This document shows positions 1 to 7,165 of a DNA stretch of 40,603 bases, piece by piece (the first letter of the stretch is position 1; each line of letters starts with the position of its first letter). The DNA lies in contig NZ_LASZ01000024.1 in NCBI RefSeq assembly GCF_001014645.1, positions 1 to 40,603 of the forward strand, given 5' to 3'. The notes under the pieces were generated by a model. The model searched no databases. It was given only the letters and a program-made list of their open reading frames with translations, and was not told where the DNA came from. Both the position numbers and the translations under genes were made by a program. This DNA comes from Luteimonas sp. FCS-9. Its GTDB lineage: Bacteria > Pseudomonadota > Gammaproteobacteria > Xanthomonadales > Xanthomonadaceae.

Positions 1-1205
1 TCCGCCAGAGTACGCTCCAACAATAGCATTGCCTCACTAGCAAGCATCTTCGGTGATCGGCCAGAAAAAGATGCCGTCAGCGCTTTGGTGCCAGGAATCA
101 CTGCTTCGTACTCTTTCCCCAAATCCATGAATCTCGCTTTAGAAATATCCTTTGCGGCCTCCTCAAAATCATCGCTAATAAGCACCGATCTTGACTGGCG
201 CTGAGCTTGATAGAAAGCCGAATTCATCAGTGCAATGACATCTCTAGGTCGGTAAAGCGTGTGCTTGAGACAACTTTTGAAGCCATCTCGCCCATGCAAC
301 TCGTTTGCCGTTATTGAGTTCCAAACCTTTACGTCACTTTCCTTAGTTATCCCAAACAAGCTTCTAATCCGCGCACAGACCATGTAGAAAAGTTCCTGCG
401 GATCCCAATGAAGCCTAAGCACCTGAGATTCTAGATTCCTAGAAAAATCATTATCTTCGGTCTCTATTGCGCTAAATATATTATCCCTAATAAATACGAC
501 CGCCCTAACGCTTCCACCCAAAGCAGTTCGAACTTCGTCAGTCCCATACAGGATCCCATCAATGAGACCAGTCCCCACATCATCCGGCTCATAGCCTTCG
601 TCAAGTCGATCAGTTAGCACTATGAAGGTCTGAGCGCTATTCTCAGCCACCAACGAAATCAAATTAGTCACGTGATGGAGCGAAAGATAATCAGCAAGAT
701 CTGCAATTCTTTCTTCCTCAGCCAGTGAAGTTCCGGCGAATTCCTTCATGGTATGACGAAGTCTGGAAACGATTGTAGCGCCTGCCCTTCTCCATCTAGA
801 TAAATGCTCTCTCAGAAGCGGTTCACCTTCAACCCTTGACTTCGACTTGTAGTCGACCGCCAGTGCTTGGAGGACTTCCATCAGAAGTGCGTAACGCCAT
901 GCCAAACGCACCCCCGCACGAATCCTCATAACTGAGTTTCCGAACATTCGGCCGATAGGTCGCAGGCCAATTAGCTCATCCTCGTTTGGCGCCACCAAAA
1001 TGAGCGGAAATTTTCTACCTGACCACACCTTCTTAAGTTGATAAGTAAGCGCACTTTTACCGGCACCTCGACGCCCGACAACAATAAACCTATCGGTAGA
1101 TTCAAAAAGCGTCTTGTAATCTCGCCACTCAAAGAACGCCAAATCTAGAGCATTGTGATCCAGCTCGGCTCTAACTTCCCCAAATGCATTTGGTCGAGCA
1201 ACCAT
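1..1205 (-). CDS. P-loop ATPase, Sll1717-like, 3' end outside the window
   Basis: The reading frame starts at ATG 1205 behind a GGAG and is open for 401 codons to the window edge, so the C-terminus is missing. Near residue 45 there is a Walker A motif (GRRGAGKSAL), and about 150 residues later a Walker B-like strand (FIVLTDRLDEG) with the LDE acidic pair. This layout resembles the Sll1717-type P-loop ATPases, STAND/KAP-like NTPases often found in mobile or defence islands. The family name is from memory of motif patterns and is not certain. Base composition is clearly lower in GC (about 45-48%) than the rest of the window, a sign of horizontal transfer. No partner gene is visible, because anything downstream lies outside the window. 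Role unknown; defence or signalling is inference only. Confidence 0.8.
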   Translation of the reverse strand, partial: MVARPNAFGEVRAELDHNALDLAFFEWRDYKTLFESTDRFIVVGRRGAGKSALTYQLKKVWSGRKFPLILVAPNEDELIGLRPIGRMFGNSVMRIRAGVRLAWRYALLMEVLQALAVDYKSKSRVEGEPLLREHLSRWRRAGATIVSRLRHTMKEFAGTSLAEEERIADLADYLSLHHVTNLISLVAENSAQTFIVLTDRLDEGYEPDDVGTGLIDGILYGTDEVRTALGGSVRAVVFIRDNIFSAIETEDNDFSRNLESQVLRLHWDPQELFYMVCARIRSLFGITKESDVKVWNSITANELHGRDGFKSCLKHTLYRPRDVIALMNSAFYQAQRQSRSVLISDDFEEAAKDISKARFMDLGKEYEAVIPGTKALTASFSGRSPKMLASEAMLLLERTLA

Positions 1206-2176
1206 TAAACACTCCGGATTAAGTATGCTACAGAATAATCTTCATCGACTAACGCCTCTGCACGTGCGAATTTTGCATATTCCCAATACATCTCTCATGT
1301 CATACAACGCATGACTGACCTGCCGAGCCCCGCTTCCATCGGTACCGTGAGCACGTTCTTGCGCTCGCTTGCAGCGCACTGGAGGTACGACAGGTGACGG
1401 CGTTTTCGTCTGGCTCTTTGCTGCCAGCGGTGTGCCCTAGTTCAGTCTCACCTTCGCGCGATAAGCAGTACAGCTGGATTGCCAAGCCTGAACGTTGGCG
1501 ATAGGCAGCCGTCCTCCAGGGACCAACCCAGTCCGATCTAGGCAGCGACACCGCCGCTGCCTCCGTTAAGCGTGCCAATTTCACTCCTTCCAGGGGCGAC
1601 GAGCCGCCGTGCTTCTTGTGCTCGCAAACCATGGACGCTTCTGGATCTTGCGCCGGGCCATAGTCGAGGTGGTCAGCACGCCGTCGCGTTAGTTGAGAAC
1701 CTCGAACGCCCTGTAGGCGCCCTCCTCGACGAGGTCGAGAGTGTGTCGACAGCAAAGGTGCCCGGCCCAGGGGGGGCGATGAAGTTGATTCCCGCTCTGG
1801 CCAATGCTCGTATGAATGACGCACGCGCTCTTCCTTGGGCGTGGTGATGGTTGAGTCTAATGCAGGAAAACGTCTCAATGCGCCAGCGCACAGACAGTTC
1901 CCAGCCACGGCGGGATCGGCCCCTCCCTGCCCCGTTGATGCTGCGCGCTGTAGCGTCAGGAGTCGATATCCCCGTTGGAGTCCGACACGACCCCCATTCG
2001 ACAAGCCCCTCAAGCGCGAGTGCAGATCGACGACGCGGCCGGCCTGAAGCTCGTGCCCAAGGCCAAGCGCAAAGGCCTTGAATTGCGCTGGACCGAGCTG
2101 GCCAGCGGTGATGCGGCGCTGGCGACGGCGCTGCGGGTCTCGCTGGAAGCTCGCTGAATACGCAGGCAGCTGCTGA
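1206..2176. other. About 970 bases without a credible gene
   Basis: The low-GC composition continues to about 1310 and then switches abruptly to high GC. Long open frames exist on both strands but none has a ribosome-binding site or recognisable domain. The only stretch that reads like real protein is a plus-strand frame ending at 2157 (IDDAAGLKLVPKAKRKGLEL and on to SLEAR), perhaps the tail of a decayed gene. I interpret the region as an island junction with gene debris. Confidence 0.5.
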
Positions 2177-2211
2177 TTGACCGAAGCGCCGCGGTGTGTA
2201 GGATACACACC
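2177..2211 (+). promoter_or_regulatory. hicAB promoter with overlapping perfect operator palindrome
   Basis: A -35 box TTGACC (2177-2182), a 16-bp spacer and a -10 box TAGGAT (2199-2204) precede hicA. The -10 lies inside a perfect inverted repeat, GGTGTGTA-GGA-TACACACC (2193-2211), with 8-bp arms. HicB-type antitoxins with a ribbon-helix-helix domain bind such repeats to repress their own operon (family knowledge). The predicted transcript start falls next to the ATG at 2213, so the hicA message may be leaderless or nearly so. The only Shine-Dalgarno-like bases (AGGA, 2200-2203) lie within the operator. Confidence 0.65.
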
Positions 2212-2212
2212 C

Positions 2213-2389
2213 ATGAAGAGCGGAGACCTCATCAAGGCAGTGGAAGCTGCGGGCTGGACGCTGGATCGGATCAGCGGTTCGCACCACATCTTCACCAAGC
2301 CGGGTCATTACCCCCTCTCGATCCCACACCCCAAGAAAGACCTCGGCCGGGGACTCGTGGCGAAACTGAAGAAGGCCGCAGGCATCTGA
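2213..2389 (+). CDS. hicA: HicA mRNA interferase toxin
   Basis: This 58-residue protein is a complete HicA/YcfA toxin (double-stranded RNA-binding-like fold). HicA toxins cut mRNA and tmRNA during translation, and the cognate HicB blocks this. It has the expected pattern: N-terminal SGDLIKAVEAAGW helix, the GSHHIF motif with the catalytic histidine at residue 24, then HP-KKDLGRGLVAKLKKAAGI. The usual family length is about 55-65 residues. The ATG at 2213 is preferred over the upstream in-frame codons at 2177 because it gives the canonical N-terminus and follows the operator directly. hicB starts 9 bases after the stop, the usual toxin-first order. Confidence 0.93.
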   Translation: MKSGDLIKAVEAAGWTLDRISGSHHIFTKPGHYPLSIPHPKKDLGRGLVAKLKKAAGI

Positions 2390-2398
2390 GGAGGCCCC

Positions 2399-2791
2399 AT
2401 GCGCTATCCAATCGCAATCGAACCGGGCGATGACGGCACGGCGTTCGGTGTTGTCGTTCCCGATCTCCCGGGCTGTTTTTCGGCCGGCGACACGATCGAC
2501 GAGGCCATGACGAATGCTGAAGAGGCGATCCATCACTGGATCGAGGTCGCCATTGATCAGGGCATGGAGATTCCTGCCCCCTCCACGGTGGCGCGCTGGG
2601 CGAACGAGGACGATTACGCGGGCTGGACGTTCGGCTTCGTCAAGGTCGATCCCGCCGCACTCGACGATCGAATCGAGCGGGTGAACATTAGTATTCCTCG
2701 CCGGGTGCTGCATCGACTCGACGAACGTGCCAGGGCGGCCGGCGAAAGCCGGTCCGGCTATATCGCCCGGATGGCGCTCGGCGCTTCCTGA
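2399..2791 (+). CDS. hicB: HicB antitoxin and autorepressor
   Basis: The protein has 130 residues and two parts. The N-terminal partial RNase H-like fold (MRYPIAIEPGDDGTAFGVVV, then PDLPGCFSAGDTIDEAMTNA and EEAIHHWIE) sequesters HicA. A C-terminal ribbon-helix-helix follows (about 94-130, RVNISIPRRVLHRLDERARA and SGYIARMAL) and would bind the palindrome at 2193-2211. The ATG at 2399 is preceded by GAGGAGG immediately after the hicA stop, so the two genes are co-transcribed and probably translationally linked. Length and domain order are normal, so the module looks intact. Nothing links it functionally to the RiPP-like locus 370 bases downstream. Confidence 0.93.
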   Translation: MRYPIAIEPGDDGTAFGVVVPDLPGCFSAGDTIDEAMTNAEEAIHHWIEVAIDQGMEIPAPSTVARWANEDDYAGWTFGFVKVDPAALDDRIERVNISIPRRVLHRLDERARAAGESRSGYIARMALGAS

Positions 2792-2819
2792 GCGGGCGGC
2801 CCATCCCGGCAGGATGCAG

Positions 2820-2838
2820 GCCCCGCTTTGTGCGGGGC
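2820..2838 (+). terminator. Hairpin terminator of hicAB
   Basis: A perfect 7-bp stem GCCCCGC/GCGGGGC with loop TTTGT lies 29 bases after the hicB stop. The following T-tract is weak (CTCTCG), so it may be only partly efficient. Confidence 0.5.
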
Positions 2839-2966
2839 TCTCGTCGCGGCCCTGTTTCTCGCGAATCGCCCGGGCGCGTCCACGCAGCCGGTCGCGCCCT
2901 ATGGCGCTGCCATCGCGGATCGCGACCGGCATCACGCGCTTTTCCGACGATCGGCGCGCTCGGCGA

Positions 2967-2996
2967 TTGCCAGCACCGAAAAACTGTGCCTAGACT
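2967..2996 (+). promoter_or_regulatory. Candidate promoter of the peptide-P450 locus
   Basis: TTGCCA (2967-2972), an 18-bp spacer and TAGACT (2991-2996) form a reasonable sigma-70 promoter. The leader to the peptide ATG at 3166 would be about 160 bases and contains no credible gene. This is a motif match only. Confidence 0.4.
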
Positions 2997-3165
2997 GCCT
3001 GCGCGAATGGTGAGGCCAGCCGGGGATGTCGAGCGAGGCGCACGATTCGCGGCAAGGACAGTTGGAACGCAACGGGTGTGGACGGGGTTCGCTCGCTTGT
3101 CCGGGGCCGCGTCGACGACAGGTTCCGTTGCTCTCGATCTCATGACGACTCAAGGAGAAAGGATC

Positions 3166-3264
3166 ATGAAGCGTTTCGTGCGTTCGGTGCTGCGTACCGG
3201 GTCTGGCCGCCAGACGGCCGTGTGGACATACGCCTACCTCTGGCCGAGCATCTACCTGGGCTGA
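3166..3264 (+). CDS. Putative RiPP precursor peptide with aromatic C-terminus
   Basis: ATG follows a strong ribosome-binding site (AAGGAGAAAGG, 3152-3162). The product has 32 residues: a basic leader-like half (MKRFVRSVLRTGSGRQ) and an aromatic tail ending WTYAYLWPSIYLG (W20, Y22, Y24, W26, Y30). A cytochrome P450 gene begins 68 bases downstream on the same strand. Tiny precursor genes with Trp/Tyr-rich C-termini next to one P450 define the biaryl-crosslinked RiPPs (biarylitides, cittilins, atropopeptides such as tryptorubin), where the P450 joins aromatic side chains. By analogy the core would be the last few residues, perhaps WPSIYLG with W26 and Y30 crosslinked. The core boundary and chemistry are inference. 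No methyltransferase, dedicated protease or exporter is adjacent. The alternative is a translated leader controlling the P450. Confidence 0.72.
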   Translation: MKRFVRSVLRTGSGRQTAVWTYAYLWPSIYLG

Positions 3265-3281
3265 GTCGCGCGTCGACACGG

Positions 3282-3316
3282 CGCCGCGCAGCTTAGTGCT
3301 GCGCGGCGTTTGCTTT
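3282..3316 (+). terminator. Strong hairpin between precursor and P450 (attenuator)
   Basis: A perfect 11-bp GC-rich stem (3282-3292 with 3298-3308) and loop TTAGT are followed by TTTGCTTT. It begins 17 bases after the peptide stop and ends 16 bases before the P450 ATG. It looks like a leaky intrinsic terminator or an mRNA-stabilising structure that would give more precursor than enzyme message, a common arrangement in RiPP operons. Confidence 0.65.
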
Positions 3317-3332
3317 ATGGAGAAGGACTTCC

Positions 3333-4508
3333 ATGCTCGACAAGCTCCCCGTCGTGGGCAGGCTCCTGGGCGGCCGCGTGGCCGACGATGCCGGATGGCG
3401 GCGTATGGAGGCGTTGTTGCGCAAATGCGAGCGTCGCCCCGTCCATCGGGCGTGGATCGGCGACGTCGTGGTCTGCGATGCCGCACTCGCGCGGCGGGCG
3501 CTGCTCGACAGTGAAGGCCGCCTGCAACGCCGGCCGAGTGTCTGGCAGTTCGGCCGCGGTCAGGCGGTCCCCGCCGCCACCGTCACCGAACTCAATCGCT
3601 GGCTGCATGGTGCCGCCGCCAGGCATGACGTGGACACGGCCGCACGGATCGCGGTCGAGCGCCTGGCGGCGGCGTCGGGCGACCTGCATCGCGCGTGCCT
3701 GCTGGCGGCGCTCGAATCGGTCGCCGGCATGCTGGGCTTCGATCGGCATCCCGAACTGGCGGCGGCCGTGCAGGTCTACATCGGGGAAGTCTTCCACGCC
3801 AAGCTCGTCGACGCGCGACTCGACGATGCGCAGGCGGCGCGTGCCAAAGCGCTGGCATCTCGGGTGGCGGCGATGCTCGACGGGTGCGATGCTGACCTGC
3901 CGCCGGCCCTGCATACCGACGGGGTGCTGGTCGGCGCCGCGCGCGGCGAGGTCTACCTGCACGCGGTGCTGTCGGTCGTCGGCGCCTCGGGCGTGATGCT
4001 GGCTTGGCTGGCCTGCGCGCTGCACATCGATGAGCTGGCCGGCATCGACATGCGCGGCGACGCGCGGGCCCGCCTCTTCGCCGGCAAGCCCGAGCACGTC
4101 GCGCTGGAACTGTTGCGCCTGTGGCCGCCCGCCTCGGCGCACGGCCGGCGCGTGCTCGAAGACCACCAGGTGGGGCCGGTCGAGGCGCTGCGCGACGACG
4201 ACCTCGTGATCCCGGTGTTCGCCCTGCACCGGCATCGTGATGCATGGCCCGAGGCGCGCATATTCTCGCCACAGCGTTGGCAGGACGATCCGCGGCCCAC
4301 GGCCTTCATGCCGTTCTCCGCCGGGCCGGGCGCCTGCATCGGCTCGCAGTTCGAGATCCGGTGGCTGGCCGCGGTCGTACGGCACGCGGCCACCCTACGG
4401 ACGCTGCGGCTGGTCCAGGTCGGCCGATCCCCGCGCGCGAACACGATGTTCTCGCCGCCGCTGTGTCGGCTCGAGACGCCGAGTGGGACCGCCACCGGCA
4501 GCCCGTAA
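3333..4508 (+). CDS. Cytochrome P450, putative RiPP aromatic crosslinking enzyme
   Basis: The protein has 391 residues, slightly short for a bacterial P450. It carries the haem loop FSAGPGACIG (328-337, thiolate ligand Cys335), the K-helix ExxR (E259-R262 in ELLRLWPP) and the region HRHRDAWPEARIFSPQRW before it. The I-helix region (about 208-228, LSVVGASGVMLAWL) lacks the usual acid-Thr pair, which suggests altered oxygen activation, as expected for an enzyme making radical crosslinks rather than hydroxylations. ATG 3333 follows GGAGAAGGA. No ferredoxin or reductase gene is nearby, so electrons must come from elsewhere in the genome. P450 identity is secure. Action on the upstream 32-residue peptide is inferred from adjacency, and a stand-alone P450 is the alternative. 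Confidence 0.88.
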   Translation: MLDKLPVVGRLLGGRVADDAGWRRMEALLRKCERRPVHRAWIGDVVVCDAALARRALLDSEGRLQRRPSVWQFGRGQAVPAATVTELNRWLHGAAARHDVDTAARIAVERLAAASGDLHRACLLAALESVAGMLGFDRHPELAAAVQVYIGEVFHAKLVDARLDDAQAARAKALASRVAAMLDGCDADLPPALHTDGVLVGAARGEVYLHAVLSVVGASGVMLAWLACALHIDELAGIDMRGDARARLFAGKPEHVALELLRLWPPASAHGRRVLEDHQVGPVEALRDDDLVIPVFALHRHRDAWPEARIFSPQRWQDDPRPTAFMPFSAGPGACIGSQFEIRWLAAVVRHAATLRTLRLVQVGRSPRANTMFSPPLCRLETPSGTATGSP

Positions 4509-4557
4509 GCATCGTCGAGGGGCGGCCCGCCCTCGCCTAACCCCGCACCAGCGCGGC

Positions 4558-4591
4558 GTCCAACGCCTCGCACAGGCGGTTGCGGCTTTCC
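4558..4591 (-). repeat. 34-bp copy of the 3' end of the 7.2-kb gene
   Basis: This segment matches 7181-7214 at 33 of 34 bases. In the minus-strand frame it reads ESRNRLCEALDA, the same as the C-terminus of the peptidase-hydrolase gene, and an in-frame stop follows at 4540-4542. Upstream in that frame the sequence diverges and a stop is met, so it is a gene-end remnant and not an intact gene. The two copies bracket the 4.6-7.2 kb module. Confidence 0.75.
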
Positions 4592-4643
4592 CGATGCAGG
4601 CGCGCAAGCAGCCAGTCAGCTCAGCTCACGGAGCGCAATGCGG

Positions 4644-5144
4644 CTAGTCGCTGCGCAAGTCGCCAGCCCTCGCAGGCACCGGCACGCGGGTCCTGTCCCG
4701 CTCCAACATCTGCTGCCGCTGCGTTTCGCTCATGAGCGAGCCGGCCAGCCAGTAGTCCCCACCCTTGCACGACTCCGGAACTGGAGGCGTCACCTGGATC
4801 GGGGCCTCCGGACCACCGGACCCGGCGAGGGCGATCTCATCGCCGACATGCGCAATGTTACCGGTGAAGCCGTCCGTGACGCGCACACGGCCATCCTCGG
4901 AGCGCCCGATCGTGCTGTCGTGATGCCAGATCACGAGCGGGCCCGTGCTTGAGCCGTTTCTGGATATGCGCAAGCATCCGGCGGCGTCGACGGTCAGCGT
5001 GCCCTGTATCAGTGCTTGACGGGACTCCGTGACGGGTACTGCGTTACGTAGAAGAACAGGTAAGCGTTCATCGCCACTCACGTTGGAGGCTCCTGTGCAT
5101 GCGGCAAGGCTTGCTGCAGCTGCGATACTCAGTATGCGGATCAT
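4644..5144 (-). CDS. Small predicted lipoprotein of unknown function
   Basis: The protein has 166 residues and starts at ATG 5144 behind AAGGAG. The N-terminus MIRILSIAAAASLAAC is a type II signal peptide with a lipobox ending at Cys16, so the mature protein should be lipid-anchored in the envelope. The remainder has two further cysteines (in AAGCLRIS and PESCKGG), possibly a disulfide, and beta-rich, Gly/Pro-containing sequence (TGPLVIWHHDSTIG, PESCKGGDYWLAGSLMS). I recognise no family. A longer upstream open frame exists, but its extra residues lack a start site and precede a good signal peptide, so I reject it. It lies downstream of the secreted protease on the same strand with a terminator-like hairpin between, so it is probably a separate transcript. 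Confidence 0.75.
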   Translation of the reverse strand: MIRILSIAAAASLAACTGASNVSGDERLPVLLRNAVPVTESRQALIQGTLTVDAAGCLRISRNGSSTGPLVIWHHDSTIGRSEDGRVRVTDGFTGNIAHVGDEIALAGSGGPEAPIQVTPPVPESCKGGDYWLAGSLMSETQRQQMLERDRTRVPVPARAGDLRSD

Positions 5145-5245
5145 TGCTCGCTCCTTGTCGCAATTCATTGGGGTCGGACTCGATACTTTGGTCGACCGCA
5201 CTGTTCCCGGATTTGTACCCGGTTTATCGAGACGCATGCCTATCG

Positions 5246-5280
5246 AAAAGTGAGGCGACCGGAAACAGCCCGGCCGCCTC
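5246..5280 (-). terminator. Terminator of the secreted protease
   Basis: Read on the minus strand, the stem GAGGCG/CGCCTC (5275-5280 with 5252-5257), with inner GC pairs, is followed by CACTTTTC (T-run complementary to 5246-5249). It lies 20 bases after the protease stop. Confidence 0.5.
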
Positions 5281-5299
5281 GGTTCAGCTGCCTTCCGCT

Positions 5300-6538
5300 T
5301 CAGTAGAGAAACTGCAGCGCCAACTGGGAATAGGCATAGTCTGTGCTGGTGTACGTGCACAAGCCGGCAGTCGGATTGCCGCTCTTGTGTACGCCTGCGG
5401 CGACCGTGGAGATGAACCACGGTCCGCCGCTATCGCCACCCTGGCAAAGACCGGCAGCCGAGTCCAAACCGACGTACGTAGACGCACAGGGCTGAGTGCC
5501 GTTCGGACCGCAGGCCGAGCCCGGGTTGTGCGACGTCGATCGCACCGTGGCACAGCCGTAGCCGCCATTACGCCCATAACGGCATATCTGGGCGCCGATC
5601 GGGGTGTTGGCCTGGGTCCGCCGACCGGTGAGCTGACGCCACGCATTGGCATAGAACCAAGGGCCGTAGGTTGTCCCTGCGCCACCAGTCATCCAACCTA
5701 GGTCCACGGTGCTGTTGTCGAGGCGGGCGACATGGGTCAGGGTATGGAAAGCGCTGTCGATGCCAGTGTATTCGAAGATATTGTTCGACGGCGCGCAGTG
5801 CCCAGCGGTGAGCAGGCCATATCGGTTAGTCGAAGGGTGCTGCACCACGAAAGCGCCGGTGCAGACGTACCATGTGCCCGAAAGTTGATAGGAAAGGTGG
5901 CCGCTCCCGTAAACTGCCTGGTTCACGTTCGGGGTTTCCAGTTCGACAATCCTCACCGGTACGCCGGCACTACGTTCGATTGATTGGCGGATGTCGCTGA
6001 CGCTGGCGACGTTCTCGCTACGAAGGACATACAGGACGATCTCTCCAGTCCTTTCATCGACATAGCCCCCCTGCCAGTTGGTCAGGCTTGCGTGCAGCTT
6101 CGGCACGAAGCTGTCGAACCAACGCTGCAGTTCGGCGAAGGTGTGCTCCGCCCCCAACTCGTAGGCCACCTCCAGACGATCGGCGCCGAACTGGTGGAAT
6201 TCCGGCCGGATCGCTTCGTGACCCGTCAGGCGTACCACCAGGCGGCTTTCCGGTTCGTGTTCGATGTAGATGCCCGCGACGCGATCTTTGTGTTCGGAAC
6301 GAATCCTTTCCGCCAGATCACCTGCGTGAAACTCTACATTCAAGCGGCTGCGCGCCTGCTCCGGCGTGATATTCAAAGCGTTGGCCGTGCCGATCACATC
6401 AACGTCCAATGCCTGCTCGAAGTTGAGCAGCTCCGCAGGCGCGATGCCTGTCGGCTCTGCAGCAGAAACAGCTCCCATCATTCCCACGCCACCAACAACT
6501 ACAGCGCAGGCCATACGGCGAATCCATTTGGCGCTCAT
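5300..6538 (-). CDS. Secreted alpha-lytic-type (S1) serine protease preproprotein
   Basis: The protein has 412 residues. An N-terminal signal peptide (about 1-27, ending VSAAEP) is followed by a long pro-region (about 28-205) and a chymotrypsin-fold protease (about 206-412). The catalytic triad is visible: His247 in LLTAGHC, Asp279 in STVDLGW and Ser370 in QGGDSGGPW. Cysteine pairs such as C226/C248 and C319/C329 fit disulfides of an exported enzyme. Pro-regions of this family (Lysobacter alpha-lytic protease) act as folding catalysts and are cut off autocatalytically. The ATG at 6538 follows GGAGAGAAAGG. It probably degrades external protein or prey cells. A role in trimming the nearby peptide is possible but unsupported. 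Confidence 0.93.
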   Translation of the reverse strand: MSAKWIRRMACAVVVGGVGMMGAVSAAEPTGIAPAELLNFEQALDVDVIGTANALNITPEQARSRLNVEFHAGDLAERIRSEHKDRVAGIYIEHEPESRLVVRLTGHEAIRPEFHQFGADRLEVAYELGAEHTFAELQRWFDSFVPKLHASLTNWQGGYVDERTGEIVLYVLRSENVASVSDIRQSIERSAGVPVRIVELETPNVNQAVYGSGHLSYQLSGTWYVCTGAFVVQHPSTNRYGLLTAGHCAPSNNIFEYTGIDSAFHTLTHVARLDNSTVDLGWMTGGAGTTYGPWFYANAWRQLTGRRTQANTPIGAQICRYGRNGGYGCATVRSTSHNPGSACGPNGTQPCASTYVGLDSAAGLCQGGDSGGPWFISTVAAGVHKSGNPTAGLCTYTSTDYAYSQLALQFLY

Positions 6539-6631
6539 CCTTTCTCTCCATCCGTTGGGGAATGCCGCGGCACGGTTTCACCGCCTCGCGACGTTTCGGA
6601 AGCTAGAGGGGGATCGGTCGATTTCAGGTGA

Positions 6632-6901
6632 GGGTCAGATTTCCTGCCCAATGGAACCGTCCACTTCGATCATGCGACTATCGCACTCGCCGTCCGCGCA
6701 TTGCTGGATACCAAAAATGTCGTAATGAACAGGCCCGCTGTCGAAGCTGGTCTTGCAATGCTTGCAGACGGCGGCGACTTCGCCGACGGCATCATCGCCT
6801 ACGAAGGAACCTGGCTCGGCGGAGAGACTTTCGTTTCCTTCGGCAAGAATGCAGTCGCGGTACTGAAGAAACAGGGGCAAGTCGCGCAATTGCTGCCTTG
6901 A
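6632..6901 (+). pseudogene. vapC (PIN-domain toxin) 3' fragment
   Basis: The plus frame opens after the stop at 6629-6631 and reads FDHATIALAVRALLDTKNVV, then GLAMLADGGDFADGIIAYEG and ETFVSFGKNAVAVLKKQG to the stop at 6899-6901. This is the C-terminal half of a VapC-type PIN ribonuclease. The N-terminal strand with the first catalytic Asp is missing, no start codon is in a suitable place, and no antitoxin lies upstream. The late acidic residue usually found in (T/S)FD(R/K)KA is Gly here (SFGKNA), consistent with decay. A minus-strand frame over the same bases has a CxxC motif but no convincing start. Confidence 0.65.
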
Positions 6902-7165
6902 ATGCCGGCATCGCCGGAGAACAGGACGTCGTGGCGACCAGGGCCCGCATCGGCGTTGCGTGGCGTCATGGTCCGCAGATACGGACTTTGAAGTGGCCTC
7001 AATCAACGTCTCGACCAGCCGGATGACGACGGAACGATTCCAGGGTCGTTGTCCGGCATGGCGAGGCCATCAAGTGCGACGTGGCTGCGGGTAGATGGCC
7101 GCTGGCCGGACCGCCGGGCCGGCAAAGCGAAGCCTCCGTAGGACGCAAGGTCCTGGGATGCACGG

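Noticed and set aside
1300..2298. 332-residue minus-strand open frame in the gene-poor stretch
   Set aside because: No ribosome-binding site, no recognisable domain, and it overlaps hicA and its promoter on the opposite strand; high-GC noise.
4509..4557. Possible terminator GGGCGGCCCGCCC after the P450 gene
   Set aside because: The stem would be only about 5 bp with a 3-base loop and no T-tract.
6635..7006. 123-residue minus-strand frame with a CxxC motif
   Set aside because: The plus strand over the same bases encodes a clear vapC remnant, and the minus frame has no convincing start; treated as a shadow.
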